Shown in pieces: positions 1-9,200 of a stretch of 64,000 nt of DNA. The notes below the pieces were generated by a model, which saw only the letters and a list, made by a program, of their open reading frames with translations, did no database searches and was not told the origin of the DNA. Position 1 is the first letter of the stretch; the number at the start of each line of letters is the position of its first letter. Position numbers and translations under genes: made by a program. This stretch comes from Streptomyces sp. TP-A0356 (GTDB taxonomy: Bacteria; Actinomycetota; Actinomycetes; Streptomycetales; Streptomycetaceae): NCBI RefSeq assembly GCF_001417775.1, contig NZ_BBZJ01000017.1, positions 403,181 through 467,180 on the forward strand. Reading direction: 5' to 3'.

Positions 1-8
1 CAGCCCGC

Positions 9-209
9 ATGAACATCTCGGTCAACGGGGAGCCCCGGCAGGTGGCTCCCGGCACCCCGCTCGACACGCTCGTGCGCACCCTCACCGCGGCCCCCTCGGG
101 CGTGGCCGCCGCCCTCAACGAAACCGTCGTTCCGCGCACGCAGTGGTCGTCGACGCATCTGTCCGAGGGGGACCGCGTCGAGGTCCTCACCGCCGTCCAA
201 GGAGGCTGA
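9..209 (+). CDS. thiS: Sulfur carrier protein ThiS
   Basis: This 66-residue protein has the ubiquitin-like beta-grasp length and ends in the Gly-Gly tail (VQGG) that is adenylated and thiocarboxylated in thiamine biosynthesis. It donates sulfur to ThiG for thiazole ring formation. The ATG lies just inside the left edge, so the gene looks complete. thiG follows after 3 bases, which indicates one transcript. A thiO-type oxidase gene would be expected just upstream, outside the window. The family assignment is confident because the size, the GG terminus and the thiG neighbour all agree. Confidence 0.95.
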   Translation: MNISVNGEPRQVAPGTPLDTLVRTLTAAPSGVAAALNETVVPRTQWSSTHLSEGDRVEVLTAVQGG

Positions 210-1007
<798 letters not shown>

Positions 1008-1106
1008 GGCCCGCTCCCGGCGCCGAGGATGTGCGGCATGCGTCACAGCTGCGCTGCAGTCGGGCCCGGTATCGGCGGAACGGCCGGGGCCGACAGTGCG
1101 CCCTCG

Positions 1107-1112
1107 TACACT
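1107..1112 (+). promoter_or_regulatory. Leaderless -10 box (TACACT) of the PASTA kinase gene
   Basis: TACACT fits the TANNNT -10 pattern and ends 7 bases before the GTG at 1120. No Shine-Dalgarno precedes that GTG. This is the arrangement of Streptomyces leaderless transcripts and supports 1120 over the earlier in-frame GTG at 1096. No clear -35 is seen. Confidence 0.5.
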
Positions 1113-1119
1113 CACCTGC

Positions 1120-3027
1120 GTGGATACGACCCTTCATGACCCTCTCGTCGGGCAGCTGCTCGACGGCCGCTATCGCGTCGACGCGCGCATCGCGGTCGGC
1201 GGGATGGCCACGGTCTACCGGGCCGTGGACACCCGCCTCGACCGCGTCCTCGCGCTCAAGGTGATGCACCCGACGCTGGCCGCCGACGCCTCGTTCGTCG
1301 AGCGTTTCATCCGTGAGGCCAAGTCGGTCGCGCGCCTCGCCCACCCGAATGTGGTGCAGGTCTTCGACCAGGGCACCGACGGGTCGTACGTCTACCTGGC
1401 GATGGAGTACATCGCCGGATGCACCCTGCGCGACGTGCTGCGCGAGCGCGGGGCGCTGCAGCCGCGTGCCGCCCTCGACATCCTGGAGCCGGTGCTGGCC
1501 GCGCTGGGCGCCGCCCACCGCGCGGGGTTCGTGCACCGCGACATGAAGCCGGAGAACGTCCTGATAGGGGACGACGGCCGGGTCAAGGTGGCCGACTTCG
1601 GTCTGGTACGGGCCGTGGACACCGTCACCAACACGACGGGCGCCGTTCTCGGCACGGTGTCGTACCTCGCCCCCGAGCAGATCGAGGACGGTACGGCCGA
1701 CACCCGGGTCGACGTGTACGCGTGCGGCGTCGTCCTCTACGAGATGCTCACCGGGAACAAGCCGCACCACGGCGACTCCCCCGCCCAGGTCATCTACCAG
1801 CACCTCAACGAGGACGTGCCGCCGCCGTCCGCGGCCGTGCCGGGGCTGCCGCTGGAGCTCGACGAGTTGGTCGCGTCGGCGACCGCGCGCAACCCCGAGC
1901 TGCGCCCGCACGACGCGGTGGCCCTGCTCGCCGAGGTGCTGGAGGCACGCGGCGCGCTCACCACCGAGCAGCTGGACGCCGTACCGCCGCGGGCCATCGC
2001 CGCGGCGCACGACAACGCCGAGGACCGGACGAGCGTGATACCGCGCCCGGTGCCGGCGAACCCGGTGGACGGGGACGCCGTACTCAACCGGACCAGCCGG
2101 TTCGAGAGCCCGGCGCCCGAGCCCCGTCGGCGCCCCGAGCGCGCCCGGCGCGGACTGCTCGCGCTCGCCCTCGCCGCGTTGGTGGTGTTCGGCGTCGGTA
2201 CGGGCGTCTGGTACATCAACTCCGGCCAGTTCACCAAGGTCCCGCCGCTGCTGGCGAAGACCGAGGCCGAGGCGCGGGCGCGGCTGAAGCGGGCCGGGCT
2301 GGAGGTCAGACGGGTCGAGCACGCCTACAGCGACACGGTCGAGCGCGGCACGGTGATCAGCACCGACCCGGCGGCGGGCGCGCGGATACGCTCCAACGAC
2401 TCGGTGACGCTGACCCTCTCGGAGGGTCCCGAGACGGTCCGGGTGCCCGATCTGAAGGGCCTGCCGCTCAACGAGGCGCAGGACCGGCTGAAGAAGGACG
2501 GCCTGGTCGCGGGCATGGTCACGGACGCGTTCAGCGAGGACGTGCCCAAGGGCCAGGTGATCGGCACGGATCCGGGTGCGGGCACCCAGCGCCACGGCGG
2601 TTCGGCGATCGCGCTCACCGTCAGCAAGGGCGCGCCGGTGGACGTGCCGGATGTCACGGGCGCCTCCATCGACGAGGCCACCACGCAGTTGCAGGACGCG
2701 GGCCTTCAGGTGAAGATCGCCGGCACCCAGGTCACCTCGGAGTTCGACGCCGGGAAGGTCGCCCGGCAGTCGCCGGACGGGGGCAAGCAGGCAGGCGAGG
2801 GCGACACGGTCACGCTGACGATCTCCAAGGGCCGCGAGATGGTCGACGTGCCGGACGTGGTCGGCGACAAGGTCGACGACGCGAAGAAGGCGCTCCAGGC
2901 CGCGGGCTTCCAGGTCGAGGAGGACCGCGGGCTGCTGGGCCTGTTCGGCGACACGGTGAAGAGCCAGTCGGTGAAGGGCGGCCAGAAGGCGCCGAAGGGG
3001 TCGACGATCACGATCCAGATCCGGTAG
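1120..3027 (+). CDS. Membrane Ser/Thr protein kinase with four PASTA repeats (PknB-like)
   Basis: The 635-residue protein begins with an intracellular kinase domain (about residues 15-275): glycine loop VGGMATVY, ATP lysine near K47, catalytic HRDMKPEN, DFG in VADFGLVRA, and GTVSYLAPEQ in the activation segment. A juxtamembrane linker, one transmembrane helix (about 343-367) and four PASTA repeats to the C-terminus follow. Each PASTA ends in a TLTLSEG/ALTVSKG/TLTISKG-like strand, with ITIQIR in the last. PASTA domains bind muropeptides or lipid II, so the protein is probably a cell-wall sensor kinase acting on division or wall-synthesis proteins. The start at 1120 was chosen because a TACACT box lies 7 bases upstream; 1096 is the alternative. 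Confidence 0.93.
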   Translation: MDTTLHDPLVGQLLDGRYRVDARIAVGGMATVYRAVDTRLDRVLALKVMHPTLAADASFVERFIREAKSVARLAHPNVVQVFDQGTDGSYVYLAMEYIAGCTLRDVLRERGALQPRAALDILEPVLAALGAAHRAGFVHRDMKPENVLIGDDGRVKVADFGLVRAVDTVTNTTGAVLGTVSYLAPEQIEDGTADTRVDVYACGVVLYEMLTGNKPHHGDSPAQVIYQHLNEDVPPPSAAVPGLPLELDELVASATARNPELRPHDAVALLAEVLEARGALTTEQLDAVPPRAIAAAHDNAEDRTSVIPRPVPANPVDGDAVLNRTSRFESPAPEPRRRPERARRGLLALALAALVVFGVGTGVWYINSGQFTKVPPLLAKTEAEARARLKRAGLEVRRVEHAYSDTVERGTVISTDPAAGARIRSNDSVTLTLSEGPETVRVPDLKGLPLNEAQDRLKKDGLVAGMVTDAFSEDVPKGQVIGTDPGAGTQRHGGSAIALTVSKGAPVDVPDVTGASIDEATTQLQDAGLQVKIAGTQVTSEFDAGKVARQSPDGGKQAGEGDTVTLTISKGREMVDVPDVVGDKVDDAKKALQAAGFQVEEDRGLLGLFGDTVKSQSVKGGQKAPKGSTITIQIR

Positions 3028-3080
3028 CGGCCGCGGCGGGAGGGGGCCCCGGGGAACAGGGGACGGCAGTTCCCGGGGGG

Positions 3081-3110
3081 AAGGTCAACTGGGCCTGGAA
3101 TCTTGACCTT
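3081..3110. promoter_or_regulatory. Perfect inverted repeat AAGGTCAA-N14-TTGACCTT, possible operator
   Basis: Two 8-base arms (3081-3088 and 3103-3110) form a perfect inverted repeat in the only gap before the trypsin/VMAP operon. The right arm contains TTGACC, usable as a -35 hexamer, although no well-spaced -10 follows; a TACTAT lies at 3142-3147. The repeat lies 90 bases upstream of the operon's first start codon. A dimeric repressor or activator site is an inference. Confidence 0.45.
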
Positions 3111-3200
3111 TGCCCCCTCCGCCGCACCCGCGTGCTACCGCTACTATGGCGGCTCCGCGGGCGGTGGGACCCGGCGGAGCGCGACATCGGGGGGAGAGGC

Positions 3201-5177
3201 GTGGTGGTCGAACCGGTCGCCGAGCTGGCCGCCACCGACGACTGGCAGGTGAGCATCCTCGGACCCACGGGGAAGCCGGTGGGCGGCGGCGTGCTCGTTT
3301 CGCCCAGGTATGTGCTGACCTGTGCCCACGTCGTGACGACCGCCCTGGGCAGGCGTCTGGAGGACGACCCCCACGGCACGGTCACCGTCGCCCTGAACAG
3401 CGGGCTCGCGCTGCGGGGTTCACCCGGTGGCGGGCACCGCTACACCGGCGGAAGCCATCACGAGGACTTCTCGGTGCTCATCCTGCACGGCGATCTGGCG
3501 CCGACCGGCGGCGGGTTGCCCTCGTCGCACACCCACCTCTCCAGCGGCACCTACACGGCCAGACGCCCGATGCAGGTGTACGGCTACCCGCAGGGCCAGC
3601 CGGACGGCGTGTGGGCCGACTGCCTGATGGCGGGCCGGGGCGGCCGGGAGGGCGCGCTGATCCAGCTGAACGACGCCCCGGGCACCGGACGCCGGGTCGC
3701 CAGGGGGTACAGCGGCTGCGGTGTGAAGGACACCGCGACGTCCCGCGTGGCGGGGCTGGCCGTCCTGCGCGACAAGTCGCCCGAGGCGGGCGTCACCTGG
3801 ATGATCCCGATGGCCCGGCTCGCCGAGTCCTGGCCGCCGTTGCGCGCCGCCCTGGCCCTCTCCGAGGAGCGGGCGTCGGCCCGGCACCTGCCGAGGTTCC
3901 CGGACCATCCCGAGGACGACCCGTTCGACCCGGAGGCCATGGACGACCTCTACCGGCTGCTGCTGGACGGTGCGTTCTCGCTGCCCGGCCTGGTCGCACT
4001 GCGCGACGAGGCGCTCGGGCCCGTGCGCCGCCCCTGGCAGGGGGCTCCCGAGGACATCCTCGGCATCGTGCACGACCTCCAGCACATCGCCCAGGCCGGA
4101 CGGCCGGTCCCACCGCTGCTGGCCTTCGTGGCCGCGCTGTCCCGGCGGATGCCGGGCACCCGCGGACAGGAGCTGGCCCGCTGGGTGCGCGGCCGGGCCG
4201 GGCACTGCACCCCGGTGGTCGACCCGGCACCGCTCCTGGCCCGGCGGGTACGGCCCGCCGCAGGGACCGCCCGGTGGACGTACGCCACCTTCCAGATCAC
4301 CCCGGCGACACCGAGCCGGCACTATCTCCTCGACGTCTTCCGGCAGGACGAGGGGGCGCCGCGCGAGGCCGTCCACCAGTCCACCCGGGCCATGCGGCTG
4401 GGGCAGCTGGAGCAGCTGGTGGTCGACGAGATCACCCGCATGCGCCGGGAACGCGCCATGGACTCGCCGGAGTTGTTCGTGGAGTTCGTGCTGCCCCGTG
4501 AGCTTCTCGCCCGCCCGGTCGACGACCTGCGGATGGCCACTCCGAGCGGCGCAGAGGTGCGCTTAGGGGTGGTGCACCCGGTGGCCGCACGCAGCCTTGA
4601 GCGCCAGAACGCGTCGGAATGGGTCGACTGGGGGCATAACTGGTCCCGTAAGTGGGACAGGATGAAGGCGTTGACCGCACTCTCGGGAGAGGGCGTGGTG
4701 GATGTGATCCCTGCCCGCAACCAGGACGGAACGCCCTACGAGGCGCTGTTCGCCGCGCTGTACGCGGAGGACGGCCCGGTCGCGCTCGTCCTCGGCTTCC
4801 CGCCGAAGGTGCCCAGGAAGCGGGCGCCGGACGCCGAGTTCGACGCGCCCCTGGACGCGGGGATCCCCACGCTGGTCTGGGCACACGACGAACGCGACGC
4901 CCAGCGCGTCGTCACCGAACTGCTGCCTCGGATGAGGGAGTCGAGCCCGCACGCGGTACCCCAGGCGGTGCTCAGGGCACGCCGGGGTGAGCGGGCGCGC
5001 GGCCCCGGCGTGGGCCGCCCGCCCACGGAGGCCGGTCTGCGCGTGGGGTTCCTCTGGGATCCCTTCGACCGGCTGCCCCCGCACACCCCACTGGCCCCGC
5101 CGGCCCCGCATACCCAGCTCGCCCAGCTCACCCGGCCCGCCCCGTACACCCCACCCGCCCCTGCCCCTCGGAGGTGA
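3201..5177 (+). CDS. Trypsin-like peptidase with C-terminal VMAP-type domain
   Basis: This 658-residue protein starts with a trypsin-like domain (about 1-215). The candidate triad is His43 (LTCAHVV), Asp89 (EDFSVLIL) and Ser171 in GYSGCG, which replaces the usual GDSGG. A helical segment (about 240-340, with DILGIVHDLQHIA) resembles an effector-associated domain. The C-terminal half (about 355-640), beginning YATFQITP and containing FVEFVLPRELL and WVDWGHNW, resembles VMAP-C, the partner of vWA and MoxR proteins in actinobacterial conflict systems. The MoxR gene starts 7 bases downstream. The GTG at 3201 follows a GGGGGGAGA Shine-Dalgarno. The protease reading is firm; the VMAP-C assignment rests on recall and context. 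Confidence 0.82.
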   Translation: MVVEPVAELAATDDWQVSILGPTGKPVGGGVLVSPRYVLTCAHVVTTALGRRLEDDPHGTVTVALNSGLALRGSPGGGHRYTGGSHHEDFSVLILHGDLAPTGGGLPSSHTHLSSGTYTARRPMQVYGYPQGQPDGVWADCLMAGRGGREGALIQLNDAPGTGRRVARGYSGCGVKDTATSRVAGLAVLRDKSPEAGVTWMIPMARLAESWPPLRAALALSEERASARHLPRFPDHPEDDPFDPEAMDDLYRLLLDGAFSLPGLVALRDEALGPVRRPWQGAPEDILGIVHDLQHIAQAGRPVPPLLAFVAALSRRMPGTRGQELARWVRGRAGHCTPVVDPAPLLARRVRPAAGTARWTYATFQITPATPSRHYLLDVFRQDEGAPREAVHQSTRAMRLGQLEQLVVDEITRMRRERAMDSPELFVEFVLPRELLARPVDDLRMATPSGAEVRLGVVHPVAARSLERQNASEWVDWGHNWSRKWDRMKALTALSGEGVVDVIPARNQDGTPYEALFAALYAEDGPVALVLGFPPKVPRKRAPDAEFDAPLDAGIPTLVWAHDERDAQRVVTELLPRMRESSPHAVPQAVLRARRGERARGPGVGRPPTEAGLRVGFLWDPFDRLPPHTPLAPPAPHTQLAQLTRPAPYTPPAPAPRR

Positions 5178-5183
5178 CCACTC

Positions 5184-6200
5184 GTGACCGAGACCGGAAC
5201 CCCGCAGACGCCCGCGTGGTGGGTCTACCGCGGTGACGGCATTCCGCACAACGCCATCGAACGGCTGCCGGATCCGCCGACATGGCGTCCGCTGCAGCGG
5301 GGGATGCCGCCCCAGGACACCCCGGTCGCGTTGCCCCCGGCCGACGCCGGGCGGGGCCGGGTCTTCCAGGCCGACCGCGAGCTGGTCGACGTGGTCAACG
5401 CGGCTCTGCTGCTGCGCCGACCGCTGCTGCTGACCGGCCGCCCCGGCACCGGCAAGTCGACGCTCGCGCACGCGGTCGCCTACGAACTCGGGCTGGGGCC
5501 CGTCCTGCACTGGCCCGTGACCTCACGCACCACTCTCAAGGACGGGCTGTACGCGTACGACGCGATCGGGCGGCTGCACGAGGCCAATCTGCAGCGTGCG
5601 GGCCTGGAGACGAGCGGCGGCACCGGGGACATCGGCCGCTTCCTGCGGCTCGGCCCCCTGGGCACGGCGCTGCTGCCCCGGCGTCGTCCGCGCGTCCTGC
5701 TGATCGACGAGCTGGACAAGAGCGACATCGATCTCCCCAACGACCTGCTGACCGTGTTCGAGGAGGGCCGCTTCCCCATCCAGGAGCTGCTGCGGTTGCC
5801 TCCCGACCAGCGCAGCGTCCAGGTGCAGACCGCGGACGGCGGACAGGAGCTCGTCACCGACGGTCAGGTGACCTGCTGGTCCTTCCCGTTCGTGGTCATC
5901 ACGTCCAACGAGGAGCGCGAGTTCCCCGCGGCCTTCGCCCGGCGCTGTCTGCGTTACGACATCGAGCCGCCGGGGCCCGAGCGGCTCGCGGCGATCGTCG
6001 CCGCGCATCTGGGCGCGGAGGCGCTGGAAGAGGCACGCCCCCTGATGGAGGAGTTCCTCTCCGAGCAGAACGGCGGCAGCGTGGCCGTCGACCAGTTGCT
6101 CGCGGCCATCCAATTGGCCCGCGCGGGTGCGGACGAGGATCCCGAACAGTGGCAGGATCTGCTGCGCACCGTCTGGCGTCACCTGGAAACGGGGCCCTGA
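5184..6200 (+). CDS. MoxR-family AAA+ ATPase of the vWA-MoxR-VMAP system
   Basis: This 338-residue AAA+ protein has Walker A GRPGTGKS (residues 85-92), Walker B VLLIDELDK, a sensor-1-like VVITSNEERE and arginines in FARRCLRYDI. The 60-residue N-terminal lead-in begins with aromatic WWVYRGDGIP. MoxR ATPases act as chaperone-like remodelers working with vWA proteins. Here the vWA-like partner is the next gene, whose ATG overlaps this stop codon (TGATG), so translation is probably coupled. The GTG at 5184 has a GGAGG Shine-Dalgarno at 5170-5174. The class is well supported; the substrate is unknown. Confidence 0.9.
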   Translation: MTETGTPQTPAWWVYRGDGIPHNAIERLPDPPTWRPLQRGMPPQDTPVALPPADAGRGRVFQADRELVDVVNAALLLRRPLLLTGRPGTGKSTLAHAVAYELGLGPVLHWPVTSRTTLKDGLYAYDAIGRLHEANLQRAGLETSGGTGDIGRFLRLGPLGTALLPRRRPRVLLIDELDKSDIDLPNDLLTVFEEGRFPIQELLRLPPDQRSVQVQTADGGQELVTDGQVTCWSFPFVVITSNEEREFPAAFARRCLRYDIEPPGPERLAAIVAAHLGAEALEEARPLMEEFLSEQNGGSVAVDQLLAAIQLARAGADEDPEQWQDLLRTVWRHLETGP

Positions 6201-9200
6201 TGCCTTTCGAACCGCCGGAGCGCTCCGCTCCGGATGCCCGGGAGATCGCCGAAGTCCTGTGGCTCGCGGCCCGGTTGGCCGATTCGCGCGAGGACCCGGT
6301 GCCGTCTCCGGCTGCCACACGCCCGCACTCGCTGTCCGGGATCACCGGACCGGTGGAGCCCGGCGTGCCCCGGCGTGCCCGCGACCGGTCCACCGAGCGG
6401 GATGCGTCCGACGGCCCCGGGCACGCCCCATCGCTGGGCCTTCCCGGTCATGCACCGCAGCTGCATGTGCAGAGGGTCCGGGCGCCGGCCCACCATATGG
6501 GCCCGGCCCTCCCCGCCCTGCCGGTGCGCTCCCCCGGCGTGCGCCCGCTGCCGAAGGCGGTCGAGCTGGGCAAGGCACTGCGCCCCCTGCGCCGCCGTGC
6601 CCCCTCCGCCGTACGACAGCGGCTGGACGAGGAGGCGACGGCCGAGCGGGCCGCGCAGACCGATGTCTGGGAGCCGGTGCTGGTCCCCGAGGACGAGCCC
6701 TGGCTCGACCTGCTCCTGGTGGTGGACACCGGTGAGTCGATGGTGCTGTGGGACGGCGCGGTGGCCGAGCTGCGCACGGTCCTGCGGCGCGTGGGAGCCT
6801 TCCGCTCCATCACCGTGCGCTGGCTGGAGCATCTCCCGGACGGCCGGGTGGACGTGCGCGGCACCCCGCCACCGTGGACCGGGGGCGCCAGCCGCCGCGT
6901 CCGGGATCCCGGGCGGCAGGTGCAGCACTCGCCGCGCGGTGCGCTGCTCGTGCTCAGCGACGCCATCAACACCGGCTGGCGCTCGGGCGCCGTGGACCGG
7001 CTGCTGGCCCGCTGGGCCCGCTCCCGCCCCACCGCGGTGGTCCAGCCGCTCGACCGCAGGCTGTGGCACCGCACCGCCTTACGCCCCCTGCCGGTGACCC
7101 TGAAGGCCGCCCGGCCGGGAGCGCCGAACAGCGATCTGCGCACCGACACCGACCATCCGCACCCGTTGGTGCCCGTCGTCGAACTCGCGCCCTCGGCGCT
7201 GCAGATGTGGGCGCGGATGGTCGCCCAGCCGGAGACCTCGCCGTTCCAGGGATACGCGGTGTGCCCACTCGCCGACGTACGCCCGGTGACGGCCCCGCCC
7301 GAACTCGGGTCCACGCCGGCGGACGAGCCGGGGCTGTCGCCGTTGGACCGGGTGCTCGCCTTCCGGGCCGCCGCCTCCCCGCAGGCGTTCGAACTGGCCG
7401 GCTATCTGTCGGCCGCCCCGCTCTTCCTGCCGGTGATGCGGCTGGTGCAGAAGGTCATGGCACCGCGCACGACGCCCTCGCACCTGGCGGAGGTCTTCCT
7501 GTCCGGACTGCTGCACCCGGTCCACGGCGACCGTCCGGGGCCCGGCGAGGAGACCGAGTTCGACTTCCCGGAACCCGTGCGCGCACTGCTGCTCGGCTCG
7601 CTGCACCGGCAGGAGAGCCGCCGCGTCCTCACGGCGGTGTCGGACTATCTGGCCGAGCACTCCTCGGCGCCCTACCGGTTCGACGCCACCCTGGCCGACC
7701 CCGCCGCCGAGCTGCCGTCCCGGATCAGCTCCGAGAGTCTGCCCTTCGCCAAGGTCGACGCCGCGGTCGCCGACGCGCTGGGCGGGGGTTTCGCCACCCG
7801 CGCCCGCAAGCTGCGCAGCCTCATCTCCGGCCACTCCCCACGGCGGGGTAATGGTGACGGAACGTCGCCATACGATTACGTTGTGACCGACACCACCTCG
7901 ATTCAGACCAGTGCCGAAGCGGAAGCCGGCCGTTTCCACCAGGCCGGCGCCGACGCTCACACGGCGGGGGCGCACGCGCCGACGGGGGAACCGTCCGGGC
8001 AACCAGCGGAAAGGGAAGCACCCGTGGCCGAGTCCGCGTCTCGACTGGCCGAAGTCGACGGCCCCGCGAGCACCATGGCGACGTCCGGCGGTCCTCTGCA
8101 GACCATCACCCGTCCCATGCGGTTCGAGCAGAACATCCCTCAGGTGTGGGGTCGCCGCATTCCACCGAGGAACCACAACTTCACCGGAAGGGACGAGCTC
8201 ATCACCCAGCTCCACGCCCGTCTGGAGGACCGGCGCGCGGCGATCGTGCCGCAGGCGTTCTTCGGCCTCGGTGGCGTGGGCAAGACCCAGCTGGCCGTCG
8301 AGTACATCTACCGGTACCAGTCGCAGTACCAGCTCATCTGGTGGATCAACGCCGAGGACCCGGCAGTGGTCCGATCGTCCATCGCCGCGCTCGCACCGCA
8401 TCTGGGCCTGCAGGCCCCGAGCGGTGACGAGGCGCTTCCACTCGTCCTGAACGCGCTGCGTCTGGGCTCCCCCTACCGCCGGTGGCTCCTCGTGTTCGAC
8501 AACGCCGACCGGCCCGAGGACCTGGAGGAGTACTTCCCCTCCGGCGAGGGCCACATCCTGATCACCTCGCGCAACCAGAGCTGGGCCGGGCATGCCCATC
8601 CCGTCTCGGTGGACGTCTTCTCCCGCGAGGAGTCGATCAGGTTCCTGCAGCGCCGGGTGCCCGGTATGCCCGCCGAGGACGCCTCACGGCTGGCCGAGGC
8701 CCTCGGCGACCTTCCGCTGGCCATCGAGCAGGCAGGCGCCTGGCACGCCGAGACGGCCATGTCGGTCGACGAGTACCTGCAGCTGCTTCGAGAACACGCG
8801 AGTCGGCTCCTGGACACCTCGGTCCCCTCCGGCTACCCGCACTCGGTGGTGGCGACCTGGAACCTGGCGATGGAACGGCTGGCCCAGCGCAACCCGGCGG
8901 CCGTCCAGCTGCTGCGGCTGTGCTCGTGCATGGCTCCGGAGCCGATCAGCTGGTCCCTGCTGCGCAGCGCCGCCTTCGCCCCGCTGCCCTCCCCCCTCGC
9001 CGAGGCCCTGCGCGACCCCGTGGAACTGGGCCTGGCCACCCGGGAGATCGGCCGGCTCGCCCTGGCCAGGATCGACCACCGCAGCAACAGCCTCCAGATG
9101 CACCGGCTGGTGCAGGCGGTGCTCTTCAACCAGATGACCCCGCAGGAGCAGGAGGACACCTACCACCTCACCCATGTGCTGCTGGCCGCCGCCGACCCGC

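Noticed and set aside
1419..3200. Upstream extension of the trypsin-like ORF into the kinase gene
   Set aside because: The in-frame extension runs through the PASTA kinase with Arg/Gly-rich noise. The Shine-Dalgarno and protein start at 3201 define the real gene.
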